The notes: a model not told the origin generated them from the letters alone. A DNA stretch of 64,000 bases from DASQZK01 sp963771005 (GCA_963771005.1 CAVYRO010000002.1:868001-932000), one strand, 5' to 3'; positions 23,593 through 32,209 are shown, counted from the first letter of the stretch. Translations and numbers: made by a program.

Positions 23593-25020
23593 ATGGCAGA
23601 AATGAGAAAATATCCATTGTCCTCAGCCCGTGAAAGTTTTTTGATCGTACCTGTGCAATTCGTATCCACTGTTTTTTTATATCCGCTTTTCATTTTCTTA
23701 TTTTTTATCATGGCCTCTGCCCCCGCCCTTCCGCAACAGACGGAGGATGTCCTTCCCGACAGCGCCACACTGGAAGATTGCCTCGCATATGCCATGGACC
23801 ATCAACCTCTTGTCAAACAAATGAAACTGGATGAAGCAATTTCGAGGCAGGATATACGCATCGCTTTTTCTGACTGGCTCCCGCAGGTCACTTCGAGCGC
23901 TGATTACCAGCACTACCTGAAACAACCTGTGATCTTCCTCCCTAATTTCAATGATCCGGCAGGCCCAAGGACAGAGATTACCACGGGTGTAAAAAACAAT
24001 TCGACCATTAATTTCTCAGCCAGCCAGGTTCTCTTCAATTCAGATGTTTATCTGGCGGCAAGAACTTCCCGCTATTACCGTCTCCGATCAGAACAGAATA
24101 CCCGGGATGCACTGATCGGGTTGGTTGCAGATATTAGCAAGGCGTACTACAGCGTTCTCGGGGCAGGTCAGCAGGTAAAGATCATCCGGGAAGATATCGA
24201 GCGGATAAGCAGGAACCTGAAAGATGCCTATGCAAGATATCAGACTGGAGCCAGCGACAATATCGATTACAAGCGGGCGACAATCTCCCTGAACAATGCA
24301 AAGGCCCAGCTTATCAGCGCGGGAGAAAGTCTTAAATCCAGTAAGACCAACCTGAAACGACTGATCGCATATCCTGAAGACCGCTCGCTGGCGCTTAAAA
24401 GTGATTTTTCTTCCATGGAAAAGGATATTGACATAGAACCCCTTCAGGTACCTGATTACAGTGAAAGGATCGAATACCAGCTCCTGAAAACCAACCTTCA
24501 GTTACAGAAGGCGATGGTGGATTACTACCGTTTCGGATTTTTGCCAACACTTTCCGGGTATGCCGATTATAATCTTACCTACCATAGCGACAAATTCAGT
24601 GATCTTTACAACCGTGCCTTTCCCAACTCCCTATTCGGGCTGACTCTTAATTTCCCGATTTTTCAGGGAGCCCGCAGGATCGAAAATCTGAAAAAGGCAA
24701 GCCTGAATTATGAACGGCTTGCCCTGGACACGATCAATCTTCGCGACCAGATGAATACGGAATATGTCAGCGCAATAGGCTCCTATAAAAGTTATATTGC
24801 AGCATACCGGTCAACCTCCGAGAATGTCAATATTGCCGGTGAAGTATATCAAACGGTAAAGTCGCAATATGACCAGGGCATTAAGAGCTATCTTGAAGTG
24901 ATCGTCTCGGAAACCGATCTGCGAACTGCACAGATCAACAACATCAATGCCCTCGTAATGGTGCTTTCCTCCCGGGTGGATGTTGAACGGGCACTTGGGC
25001 GGATATCCATAAATTATTAA
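23593..25020 (+). CDS. TolC-family outer-membrane efflux protein
   Basis: A 475-residue outer-membrane channel subunit of a tripartite efflux pump. The N-terminal hydrophobic stretch (about 25-45, ending ALPQQ) is a signal; the mature part begins with SATLEDCLAYAMDHQPLVKQ, the usual TolC helix start. Two halves of long coiled-coil helices with strand segments (about 70-250, 270-475) fit the repeated OEP domain. The ATG at 23593 is chosen, though a TTG further upstream and an ATG at 23602 are in frame. It precedes the MFP gene by 8 bases and the RND gene after it, so all three form one operon. Confidence 0.92.
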   Translation: MAEMRKYPLSSARESFLIVPVQFVSTVFLYPLFIFLFFIMASAPALPQQTEDVLPDSATLEDCLAYAMDHQPLVKQMKLDEAISRQDIRIAFSDWLPQVTSSADYQHYLKQPVIFLPNFNDPAGPRTEITTGVKNNSTINFSASQVLFNSDVYLAARTSRYYRLRSEQNTRDALIGLVADISKAYYSVLGAGQQVKIIREDIERISRNLKDAYARYQTGASDNIDYKRATISLNNAKAQLISAGESLKSSKTNLKRLIAYPEDRSLALKSDFSSMEKDIDIEPLQVPDYSERIEYQLLKTNLQLQKAMVDYYRFGFLPTLSGYADYNLTYHSDKFSDLYNRAFPNSLFGLTLNFPIFQGARRIENLKKASLNYERLALDTINLRDQMNTEYVSAIGSYKSYIAAYRSTSENVNIAGEVYQTVKSQYDQGIKSYLEVIVSETDLRTAQINNINALVMVLSSRVDVERALGRISINY

Positions 25021-25028
25021 CCTGATAA

Positions 25029-26174
25029 ATGATGAATACCTCTGCTGTAAAATATATATTTTCAATCCTGGTAACGGTTTCAGGACTTTTCCTTTTCTCC
25101 TGCAACAGGCAGGAAAATACGGGACAACAGGGGGCCGGGACATCCGTATCCGTAACCCCTTATATCGTCAAAGAAGAAAATATCGAATATTACGATATAT
25201 ATCCAGCCAATGTAACGGCCCTCGAGGAGGTTGATCTTCGCAGCGAGGTCAGCGGGTACATTACGGCGATCAACTTCCGTGAAGGCAGCCATGTAGAGAA
25301 AGGTACTAAACTTTATGAGATAGACAGGAGTAAGTACCAGGCGGTTTATGAGCAGGCTTCAGCCGGGGTTGCCATCGCCGAAGCCAATCTCAGAAAGGCT
25401 CAACGTGATGCGGAACGATACAATAAATTAAGCGAACAGGATGCCATCGCCAAGCAAACACTCGAAGATGCGCATACAAACCTTAACAATGCGGAAACCC
25501 AGGTAAAATCTGCCAAAGCGGAGCTCACGAGGGCCGGGACCGATCTGAATTATTCCGTCATCAAGGCTCCGTTCTCCGGCACCGTCGGGTTTTCCCTCGT
25601 CAAACCCGGAACTTTTGTCGTAGGCGGTCAGACCCTTCTGACAACCATCTCGACACAAGATCCAGCAGGTGTGGATTTGAATATCGACTCAAAGGAACTC
25701 CCGTATTTCAGGGAACTGGAACAAGAAAATCACCAAAAGTCAGACACCACTTTCAGGCTGGTATTAGAGGATGGTACTCTATATCCCCAACCGGGGAAGC
25801 TCAGCGTCATCGACAGGGCTGTCGATCCTCAGACGGGGACCATCCGGATCAGGCTGATCTTTCCGAATGCTTCCGGAAGGCTGAAGGCAGGTATGGATGT
25901 CAGGGTGAAAGTCCTGAACCGTCAATCCGGCAACCAGCTCATCATTCCTTTCAAAGCGGTCACCGAACAGATGGGAGAATATTTTGTGTTCGAGGTTCAC
26001 GGGGATACTGTACAACAGACCCGCATCCAAACCGGGCTGCACATGGGTGAGAATATAGTGGTCAGCTCCGGAATAAAGCCCGGTGACACCATCGTATCAG
26101 AAGGAATACAAAAGCTCAGGAACGGAACGGCGGTCAGCCTTACCCGTCCGGAAACCTCCGGGAATATGCAATAA
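25029..26174 (+). CDS. RND efflux periplasmic adaptor (membrane fusion protein)
   Basis: A 381-residue HlyD/AcrA-type lipoprotein. The signal ends LFLFSC-NRQ, giving a lipid-anchored periplasmic protein. Typical segments are the barrel-sandwich lipoyl halves (VDLRSEVSGYITAINFREGSHVEKGTKLYEID and YSVIKAPFSGTVGFSLVKPGTFV), a coiled-coil hairpin between them (about 95-160), and the beta-barrel and membrane-proximal domains (from VDLNIDSKELPYF). It bridges the RND pump and the TolC protein, encoded on either side at distances of 8 and 13 bases. The substrate range of the pump is unknown. Confidence 0.95.
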   Translation: MMNTSAVKYIFSILVTVSGLFLFSCNRQENTGQQGAGTSVSVTPYIVKEENIEYYDIYPANVTALEEVDLRSEVSGYITAINFREGSHVEKGTKLYEIDRSKYQAVYEQASAGVAIAEANLRKAQRDAERYNKLSEQDAIAKQTLEDAHTNLNNAETQVKSAKAELTRAGTDLNYSVIKAPFSGTVGFSLVKPGTFVVGGQTLLTTISTQDPAGVDLNIDSKELPYFRELEQENHQKSDTTFRLVLEDGTLYPQPGKLSVIDRAVDPQTGTIRIRLIFPNASGRLKAGMDVRVKVLNRQSGNQLIIPFKAVTEQMGEYFVFEVHGDTVQQTRIQTGLHMGENIVVSSGIKPGDTIVSEGIQKLRNGTAVSLTRPETSGNMQ

Positions 26175-26187
26175 AACCGAATCGGCC

Positions 26188-29100
26188 ATGATCGCGAATA
26201 TTTTTATTAAGCGTCCCAATACTGCCATCGTCATATCACTCATCCTGATCATCCTGGGTATTATTTCAGTTTCAACCCTGCCTGTCAGCCAGTACCCGGA
26301 TATTACCCCTCCCGTTGTCCAGGTTTCTTCCCTATACATCGGTGCCGATGCACAGACCGTGGAACAGACTGTCGCCACACCCATAGAATCAGCAGTGAAC
26401 GGGGTCCCGGGCATGTCGTATATGGAATCGAGCAGTACGAGCAGCGGAAGCATGGGGATGAGTGTCACCTTCGATATCGGGACGGATATCGACATAGCGG
26501 CCCTTGATGTCCAGAACCGGGTAAACACTGCCCTGCCGAGACTGCCCGATGAGGTAAAAAATCTTGGCGTGACCGTAAGAAAAAGGACACCCGGCATTAT
26601 GATGGTTATTGCTGTTTTTTCTCCCGGGAAAACACATAGTAAGAAATTCGTGGATAACTATTCCAATATATTTATCCGGGAAGCCCTCCTCAGGGTGAAG
26701 GGAGTGGGTGAGGTTTTTACCAATGCAGAGGATTTCAGTATGAGGATATGGCTTAATCCGGATAAGCTTGCGGCCTTACATATGACTCCCGCAGAAGTTA
26801 TTCAGGCGGTTAGGGAACAGAATGTACAGGTTGCAGCAGGGATCGTAGGTTCACCCCCGCAGCCGGAAACCCAGGCATTTGAATATACGGCCTTTGTCGA
26901 GGGCCGGCTGGCGACTGAAACAGAATTCCGGAATATCATCGTCAGAACCAAGCCGGAAGATGGCTCGCTGGTCTACCTTAGGGATGTAGCCAGGGTCGAG
27001 CTCGGGAAATTCAGCTATTCCGGTAATTCTTATGTCGACGGGCAGGAGGGTTCTTTCCTGCTCATTTTCCAGACCCCCGGAAGCAACGCCATGGAAACGG
27101 CCGATGGGATCTTCACCCAGATGGAGAAACTGAAACGTTCCTTCCCTCCCGATCTTGATTATCTCGTGCCCTTCGAAACAGTTTCGGTGGTAAAAGTTTC
27201 CATCGACGAGGTGGTCAGGACCCTGCTCATTGCCTTACTCCTTGTAGCACTGGTTGTTTTCATCTTCCTGCAGAGCTGGAGGGCCACCCTCATCCCCGTG
27301 CTGGCCATACCCGTCTCGATCATCGGCACCTTTATCTTCTTCAGTCCCCTGGGCTTTACAGTGAATACCCTTACTCTTTTCGGGCTTGTACTGGCGATCG
27401 GCATCGTGGTCGACGATGCCATCATCGTGGTGGAAGCGGTTCAGCATTATATCGATGACCGGCATCTTCCACCCAAAGAAGCAGCATACAAGGCTATGCA
27501 GGATATCTCCGGACCGGTGGTTGCCATTGCACTCATCCTGGCTTCCGTATTCGTCCCCGTAGGTTTCATTCCGGGAATCGTAGGGAAGCTGTACCAGCAG
27601 TTTGCAATCACCATTGCCATATCTGTACTCATTTCCGCCTTCGTGGCACTGAGCCTCACCCCTGCCCTTTGTTCCCTCATGCTGGTGCCGAAGAAAAATG
27701 GGGAAGCCGGCAAAGGGACAAACTGGTTTTTCAGAAATTTTAACCGGGTTTTCGATAGGAGCCTCAATACCTACTCCGCCAGTGTGGACAAGGCCATCCA
27801 TTACTCCCGCTATATTGTCATTCTACTCGTCGTACTGTTTATCGGCACTTACCTCCTGTTCGCACATAAGCCCACCGGTTTTATCCCCACAGAAGATAAC
27901 GGCAGGCTTTTTATCACTTTTGAACTGCCCGAAGCGGCCTCCACTGCCCGGACCGATGAAGTTCTTCACCAGGTGATGGACACCCTCGTGCAGGTTCCCG
28001 GAGTCGGACATTTTGCCGGGATAGTCGGTCTTAACGTTGTATCATTCACCCGAAAATCGAACAATGGCACCGTTTTCTGCCAGCTCAAGCCCTGGGATGA
28101 AAGAAAAACCAAAGCGGAACAGCTGGAAGGTATCGCCGGTGAACTACGAAAGCGATTCGCCGGGATCCAGGGAGCCAATATCCTTGTCATCACTCCGCCT
28201 TCCATCCCCGGTTTGGGAAGCACCGGTGGTTTCACCTTTGTGTTGCAGCAGCAGGAAAGCACAGATGATATTCATGGATTCCAGGATGTGGTCATGCAGT
28301 TCATGATGGCGGCTAACCGGAGGCCTGAGATCGGAAGCGCTTTCACCTTTTTCACGGCCCGGACGCCGGGGTACAGGATATCTGTGGACCGGGAAAAATG
28401 TAAGAAAGCCGGAGTGAACCTCACCGATGTTTTCAGCACACTGCAAACCTTTCTCGGCAGCTTTTACATCAATGATTTCACGCTTTACGGGCGTAATTTC
28501 AGGGTAGTGGCCCAGGCCGATACCTCATACCGGTCAAAGATCACCCAGCTCGGGAAGTATTATGTAAGGAACCGGCAGGGCGAGATGCTGCCGCTTAGCA
28601 CGCTGATCAGCTACAAGATCATCGAAAGCGCCCCGAATATTTCCCATTTCAACCTATACAGATCTGCAGAGTTCAACGGGGATGCCGCCCCCGGATACAG
28701 CAGCGGGCAGGCTATCGAAGCCTTACGTGAAACGGCTGACAAGGTCCTGCCGTCGGGATACGGATATGATTTTTCCGGCCTTAGCCGTGAAGAAATCGAG
28801 GCGGGATCCAAATCGGTACTTATCTTCACGATCTCCCTTCTCTTTGTTTTTCTTTTCCTGACGGCCCTGTATGAAAGCTGGTCGGTGCCTTTCTCCGTAC
28901 TGCTTGCCGTTCCCCTCGGGGCTTTCGGAGCTATTCTTGCGCTCACCTTTGTGCCCCACCTGTCGGATAATGTTTATGCACAGGTGGGGCTGGTCACCCT
29001 GATCGGTCTTGCAGCGAAAAATGCCATTTTGATCGTGGAATTTGGCAAGCAGAGGGTGGATCACGGGATGGATCTTCACGAGGCGACCCTCCAGGCCATA

Positions 29101-29361
29101 CGGTTAAGGCTAAGGCCCATACTTATGACCTCGCTCGCTTTTATCTTCGGTATTTCGCCGCTGATCTTCGCCACGGGCGCAGGAGCAGTTGCCCGTCAGA
29201 CTATAGGCTGGACGGTCTTCGGCGGGATGCTGGCTGCCACCTTTATCGGGATCTTCATGGTGCCCGTTCTCTTCGTGGTGATCACCCGGATAGCTTATGG
29301 AAAGAAGAAACTGGAAGCGCTTAAAAAGAGACATACGGCATCGGATGATTATCATGTCTAA
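26188..29361 (+). CDS. RND multidrug efflux transporter (HAE1/AcrB family)
   Basis: A 1057-residue inner-membrane proton-driven pump. The start MIANIFIKRPNTAIVISLILIIL is the classic first helix of AcrB-like proteins. There are twelve predicted membrane helices; helix 4 carries the proton-relay pair in GIVVDDAIIVVEAV; the duplicated porter domains lie at about 40-330 and 560-860, and the conserved GLAAKNAILIVEF lies near helix 11. Length is normal. An in-frame start at 26083 would overlap the adaptor gene by 92 bases and is rejected. The stop codon lies inside the first unit of an 81-bp tandem repeat. Confidence 0.96.
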   Translation: MIANIFIKRPNTAIVISLILIILGIISVSTLPVSQYPDITPPVVQVSSLYIGADAQTVEQTVATPIESAVNGVPGMSYMESSSTSSGSMGMSVTFDIGTDIDIAALDVQNRVNTALPRLPDEVKNLGVTVRKRTPGIMMVIAVFSPGKTHSKKFVDNYSNIFIREALLRVKGVGEVFTNAEDFSMRIWLNPDKLAALHMTPAEVIQAVREQNVQVAAGIVGSPPQPETQAFEYTAFVEGRLATETEFRNIIVRTKPEDGSLVYLRDVARVELGKFSYSGNSYVDGQEGSFLLIFQTPGSNAMETADGIFTQMEKLKRSFPPDLDYLVPFETVSVVKVSIDEVVRTLLIALLLVALVVFIFLQSWRATLIPVLAIPVSIIGTFIFFSPLGFTVNTLTLFGLVLAIGIVVDDAIIVVEAVQHYIDDRHLPPKEAAYKAMQDISGPVVAIALILASVFVPVGFIPGIVGKLYQQFAITIAISVLISAFVALSLTPALCSLMLVPKKNGEAGKGTNWFFRNFNRVFDRSLNTYSASVDKAIHYSRYIVILLVVLFIGTYLLFAHKPTGFIPTEDNGRLFITFELPEAASTARTDEVLHQVMDTLVQVPGVGHFAGIVGLNVVSFTRKSNNGTVFCQLKPWDERKTKAEQLEGIAGELRKRFAGIQGANILVITPPSIPGLGSTGGFTFVLQQQESTDDIHGFQDVVMQFMMAANRRPEIGSAFTFFTARTPGYRISVDREKCKKAGVNLTDVFSTLQTFLGSFYINDFTLYGRNFRVVAQADTSYRSKITQLGKYYVRNRQGEMLPLSTLISYKIIESAPNISHFNLYRSAEFNGDAAPGYSSGQAIEALRETADKVLPSGYGYDFSGLSREEIEAGSKSVLIFTISLLFVFLFLTALYESWSVPFSVLLAVPLGAFGAILALTFVPHLSDNVYAQVGLVTLIGLAAKNAILIVEFGKQRVDHGMDLHEATLQAIRLRLRPILMTSLAFIFGISPLIFATGAGAVARQTIGWTVFGGMLAATFIGIFMVPVLFVVITRIAYGKKKLEALKKRHTASDDYHV

Positions 29362-29632
29362 GGTGAAAGGCGAAAGGCGAAAGGCGAAAGGAGGGGAAAG
29401 ATGCTTTATAACATTATCCTTCCCGGAGAGATGGAAATCTAAGGTGAAAGGAGAAAGGAGAAAGGAGAAAGGAGGGGAAAGATGCTTTATAAGATTATCC
29501 TTCCCGGAGAGATGGAAATCTAAGGTGAAAGGAGAAAGGAGAAAGGAGAAAGGAGGGGAAAGATGCTTTATAAGATTATCCTTCCCGGAGATGAAAATCT
29601 AAGGTGAAAGGCGAAAGGCGAAAGGCGAAAGT
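29355..29632. repeat. 81-bp tandem repeat with nested 7-bp units, at the 3' end of the RND gene
   Basis: The string TCTAAGGTGAAAGG recurs at 29357, 29438, 29519 and 29598 (spacing 81, 81 and 79 bases). Each unit holds three or four copies of GAAAGGC or GAAAGGA, then GGGGAAAGATGCTTTATA and ATTATCCTTCCCGGAGA. The stop codon TAA of the RND gene is within the first copy. The unit length is a multiple of three, so an open frame passes through it, but the repetitive Lys/Arg-rich product is not a likely protein. Confidence 0.9.
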
Positions 29633-29798
29633 ATCTGCTATCGGATTCTGAATGAGATGAAGGCCTTCATGTTACCAGAATCTTCTCTCCAGCGATACAG
29701 GAGAATCCCGTTCCACGTTTTATCCTTAATTCCTGAAGTATCGTAAAGTCCTGAATTTGATGAAGATCTTCAAAAATTCAACTAAGAATAAAAAAAAG

Positions 29799-29833
29799 TG
29801 GTCCTAAGTACGGGTAGTACTATAGTATTATTA
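29799..29833. mobile_element. Possible solo insertion-sequence end
   Basis: The string AGTGGTCCTAAGTACGGGTA then GTACTATAGTA resembles AGTGGTCCTGTTTTTGGGGA then GTATTATAGTA, found at about 31745-31775 next to the IS3-like orfA. Both are in the same orientation. It may be the left-over end of a second copy of the same element. Nothing else of an IS is seen here. Confidence 0.35.
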
Positions 29834-29851
29834 TCATTATGGATTTTTTAA

Positions 29852-29859
29852 TAACTTTG
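29852..29859 (+). promoter_or_regulatory. Putative -7 box of the first toxin-antitoxin module
   Basis: TAACTTTG matches the Bacteroidetes -7 consensus TAnnTTTG exactly and lies about 60 bases before the antitoxin ATG. The -33 position has no clear TTTG. Confidence 0.45.
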
Positions 29860-29919
29860 TAAGTGTGGGCGCGGAAAAAAATATCGGCTTATATAAGCTG
29901 GCATAATAAAACCAAGAAA

Positions 29920-30279
29920 ATGGAAGCAATAAGAAAAATAGTGCAGGTTAAAAATAACTCATTTAAGATCAAGCTCCCGGAAAATTTCAAAGCCAATAAG
30001 GTGGAAGTAATTATTCTGCCCATTGAGGAAAAATCGAAAACCAAAGGGATTGCCAGTCTCAGGGGTAAATTAAACCTCTCGCCGGAGCAATACAACGAAC
30101 TTCAGGAAGATGTTAAAAATTCTCGCAAGTTTGCTGACATCCAGATAAAAGAAAAAAAATCCAAAACTAAAAATGTAATTGAAGAAGATAATACTTACGA
30201 GACTATGCTTTTATCGGAAAAGGGCCTGGCCGAAGATTGGCTCTCGGATGAAGATAACAGGTGGGACGAAGTTCTTTAA
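29920..30279 (+). CDS. Putative antitoxin of a MazF/PemK-type toxin-antitoxin module
   Basis: A 119-residue protein starting MEAIRKIVQVKNNSFKIKLPENFKANKVEVIILPIEE, which has the look of an AbrB-like swapped-hairpin or DUF2281-type antitoxin N-terminus, followed by a charged, probably disordered region that would bind the toxin, ending WLSDEDNRWDEVL. The ATG at 29920 begins at the conserved-looking part; a longer frame from 29863 would add 19 residues of no clear origin. It is followed at 3 bases by a MazF/PemK-like gene, which is the main reason for the call. Confidence 0.75.
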   Translation: MEAIRKIVQVKNNSFKIKLPENFKANKVEVIILPIEEKSKTKGIASLRGKLNLSPEQYNELQEDVKNSRKFADIQIKEKKSKTKNVIEEDNTYETMLLSEKGLAEDWLSDEDNRWDEVL

Positions 30280-30282
30280 ATT

Positions 30283-30621
30283 ATGAAGTATAAAAAAGGC
30301 GACATTGTTATTATCGGTTTTCCGTTTTCGGATTTGTCTAAGACTAAGAAAAGACCGGCACTAGTAATTTCAAATGATACAATTAATAAAACAGGTGATT
30401 ACCTGATGGTCCAGATTACCTCTAAAATTCGTAACGACAGCCTTTCGCTCCCGATAAACAAAACCGATTTTGTCAACGGTAAAGAACTTCCATTGCAAAG
30501 CTGTATAAGGCTGCACAAGATATTTTTGTTAAACGAAAGCCTGATTATTTCTAAAAATACATCTGTTAATTCTGGTTTTCTTGAATCAGTTATTGAAAAG
30601 ATTACAATGCTTATAAAGTAA
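30283..30621 (+). CDS. MazF/PemK-family toxin (mRNA interferase)
   Basis: A 112-residue protein of the PemK/MazF family, which cleave RNA. The start YKKGDIVIIGFPFSDLSKTKKRPALVIS shows the two hallmark segments, GDIVxxxFPFSD and KxRPALVIS; SIRL-like ISCIRLHKIF is replaced here by LQSCIRLHKIFLL. Length is typical. It sits 3 bases after the antitoxin gene and just before a strong hairpin terminator. The module is probably a stabilising or stress toxin-antitoxin pair within the accessory island. Confidence 0.88.
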   Translation: MKYKKGDIVIIGFPFSDLSKTKKRPALVISNDTINKTGDYLMVQITSKIRNDSLSLPINKTDFVNGKELPLQSCIRLHKIFLLNESLIISKNTSVNSGFLESVIEKITMLIK

Positions 30622-30626
30622 AAGCA

Positions 30627-31038
30627 TTAAAAAAGCCCGGCGAGTTCGGGCTTTTCACTTATTGAGTATAGTCTTTTAAGTTCAAAATTTAGGCTTATTG
30701 TTTTAAAATCAACTTCCAAAAATGTCTTATCCATGTTAAAAAAGGACCACTTTGTTCTTTTAAATCCAGCAGATTTTCCCCACCAGTAATTCAATCCTCT
30801 TGCATCGGACAATTTGTATCCACTATATGCACCATTTACAAAACCAGATATTGCAGGGAACTTCCAACCATCAAAAAAATCCTTCCCATTCATTAAGCTA
30901 CCGATTCCATTAAAACCAACATTTATTGCAGATGCTGAACAATGGCCGTTATACCGGTAGGAGCTGCAATATAATGAAGTTCCCGGTTTCGTGCGCCGCT
31001 CTCTATTTCATAATTCCCCAAAATGAAATATTAGGTCA
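30627..31038 (-). pseudogene. Rhs-family C-terminal remnant
   Basis: Reading the minus strand, one frame (about 31035-30923) gives the conserved Rhs core end NYEIESGARNRELHYIAA then PTGITAIVQHLQ and a stop. Another frame continues with SASAINVGFNGIGSLMNGKD, KLSDARGLNYWWG and KWSFFNMDKTF to a stop at 30627, resembling a C-terminal tip of Bacteroidetes Rhs proteins. A frameshift or deletion at about 30930-30950 separates them, and a stop precedes the first frame. The upstream end is cut off by the IS remnant. The last residues of the second frame are encoded by the terminator hairpin, so the original stop may be lost. Confidence 0.75.
30631..30655. terminator. Bidirectional Rho-independent terminator
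   Basis: A perfect 9-base stem, AAAAGCCCG paired with CGGGCTTTT, with a 7-base loop GCGAGTT. It lies 10 bases after the MazF-like stop and at the end of the convergent Rhs remnant. The A-run and T-run on either side make it work in both directions. Confidence 0.9.
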
Positions 31039-31041
31039 ACT

Positions 31042-31422
31042 GGGAAGCTATGGCCCATACCTGGTTCGGGTGATTTATCTCAAGGCCTTTCAGCAGATAA
31101 GGATGAATATACTTTTTCAATCCCAGTTTGCTCAGATTCTTCTTTGGATAGATGGCCATTAAACCCATTAGTCTCATCAACCTGTAAACTCTCTTGTGGT
31201 TGACCAAAAATCCAATGGCAAACAGAAATCCTGCATCCGAATGACACCCTCTGCTGGACGTTTCATGTAATGCTCATCCATTAAACGCATGATCTCAAGA
31301 TTTTCTTGCTTTTCGCCTTTGGGTTGGTAGTAAAACCCACTCCGGTGCACTGTTAATAGATCACACTGCTTTCGGACGCTCAGTGCATTCTGATTATCAA
31401 TTAGATTCATACGCTGGTTCAT
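31042..31422 (-). pseudogene. IS3-family transposase orfB, frameshifted and truncated
   Basis: The first part (MNQRMNLIDNQNALSVRKQC to EGVIRMQDF) is the N-terminal region of an IS3 orfB with its helix-turn-helix and HTH_21 domain. At about 31225 one T seems lost after CAGGATTT; the following frame restores LFAIGFLVNHKRVYRLMRL, LMAIYPKKNLSKLGLKKYIH and LKGLEINHPNQVWAI, the expected continuation. The integrase core with its DDE residues is absent. The gene is therefore dead. Confidence 0.85.
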
Positions 31423-31703
31423 AGTCCGGTCTTCCGTAAGCTTTTTTTTAAAAAATCATTCTCTATTTCCAGCTGTCCGATCTTTGCATACAGCTTCTCC
31501 GGATCTATGCCTTCTCTCTCATCGGACTTACCTTCAAATACAGAGGCTGATTTTTCTAAAAACTCATTCTTCCACTTACTGATAATAGTTGGATGTACTT
31601 CATACCGCTTGGATAATTCAGCAAGAGATTCCCGCTCCTTGAGCGCTTCTATTGCTACTTTTGCCTTAAAGGCACTGGTAAATTTTCTTCTTGATCGTTT
31701 CAT
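31419..31703 (-). CDS. IS3-family transposase orfA (helix-turn-helix protein)
   Basis: A 94-residue protein starting MKRSRRKFTSAFKAKVAIEAL, with ERESLAELSKRYEVHPTIISKWKNEFLE forming the helix-turn-helix and a C-terminal leucine-zipper-like helix (LYAKIGQLEIENDFLKKSL). This matches orfA of IS3 elements (HTH_Tnp_1). It overlaps orfB by 4 bases, where programmed -1 frameshifting would normally join them. With orfB broken, it cannot drive transposition by itself. Confidence 0.92.
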   Translation of the reverse strand: MKRSRRKFTSAFKAKVAIEALKERESLAELSKRYEVHPTIISKWKNEFLEKSASVFEGKSDEREGIDPEKLYAKIGQLEIENDFLKKSLRKTGL

Positions 31704-31794
31704 GATTCACTGGTTAAAATTAGTAACTAAATTTCAACTTAACCAGTGGTCCTGTTTTTGGGGAGTATTATAGTAAATAGAATAACATCGACGG

Positions 31795-31825
31795 TTTGAT
31801 ATAACTTTTAAGTTTTGTATTTTTG
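31795..31825 (+). promoter_or_regulatory. Consensus Bacteroidetes promoter (TTTG-N19-TATTTTTG)
   Basis: TTTG at 31795-31798 is followed after exactly 19 bases by TATTTTTG at 31818-31825, a full match to the -33/-7 pattern TTTG-N19-TAnnTTTG. It would start transcription about 30 bases before the XRE pseudogene and may still drive the toxin-antitoxin genes that follow. Confidence 0.7.
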
Positions 31826-31860
31826 TCTCATTAGTATAAATCAGGTATTATTTGATACTT

Positions 31861-32199
31861 ATGAGTTTTGGAAAGCGTTTATTATAAGCCCGCAAGAAAA
31901 AGGGCATTAGCCAGTAATATCTGGCTGAGAAATTAAATACAAAAGGCCCGGTAATTGGCCGTTATGAACGTGACGAGATGAAGCCCAGTATTGAAGCTGC
32001 TGCTAAAATTGCAGACATTCTGGATGTTTCTCTGGATTGACTCGTTGGCCATACTGATTTAGAACTCGATAAAAGTATGATTTAACGGATTCAGGAAGTC
32101 TCTAAAATGCAGCCAAAAGAAAGGGAACATGTTTTTGCCATGCTCGATGCATTTATTGCTACTACGAAGTTTCAGGGATATTTAACTACAGGTAAATAA
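31861..32199 (+). pseudogene. XRE-family regulator with four in-frame stop codons
   Basis: Translating from the ATG gives MSFGKRLL, stop, ARKKKGISQ, stop, YLAEKLNTKGPVIGRYERD and on to EAAAKIADILDVSLD, stop, LVGHTDLELDKSMI, stop, RIQEVSKMQPKEREHVFAML and AFIATTKFQGYLTTGK. This is a clear Cro/CI-type helix-turn-helix protein of 112 codons in one unbroken frame. The stops are at 31885 (TAA), 31915 (TAA), 32038 (TGA) and 32083 (TAA); homologs usually have Glu, Glu, Trp or Tyr, and Lys or Glu at such places. There is no frameshift. It adjoins a RelE-type module and was probably linked to it. Confidence 0.85.
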
Positions 32200-32209
32200 T
32201 TATTATACC

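Larger units (their letters stand above)
31042..31776 (-). mobile_element. IS3-family insertion sequence remnant
   Basis: An incomplete element on the minus strand: intact orfA, then orfB with a one-base frameshift and a truncation. The orfB reading stops in the middle of the catalytic domain after NHPNQVWAI, where the first catalytic Asp would follow, and joins Rhs sequence at about 31042. The orfA-side end probably lies in the CCCCAAAAACAGGACCACTG stretch (minus strand, near 31745-31765). The other end is missing. Confidence 0.85.

Noticed and set aside
26083..26187. Upstream in-frame start for the RND gene
   Set aside because: It would add 35 residues of no membrane character before the conserved first helix and overlap the adaptor gene by 92 bases.
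29297..29602. Lys/Arg-rich open frame through the 81-bp repeat
   Set aside because: It stays open only because the repeat length is a multiple of three; it starts inside the RND gene and has no family features.
31861..32199. Alternative genetic code or programmed read-through as explanation for the XRE stops
   Set aside because: Both TAA and TGA would need to be read as amino acids, while all neighbouring genes end normally at these codons.
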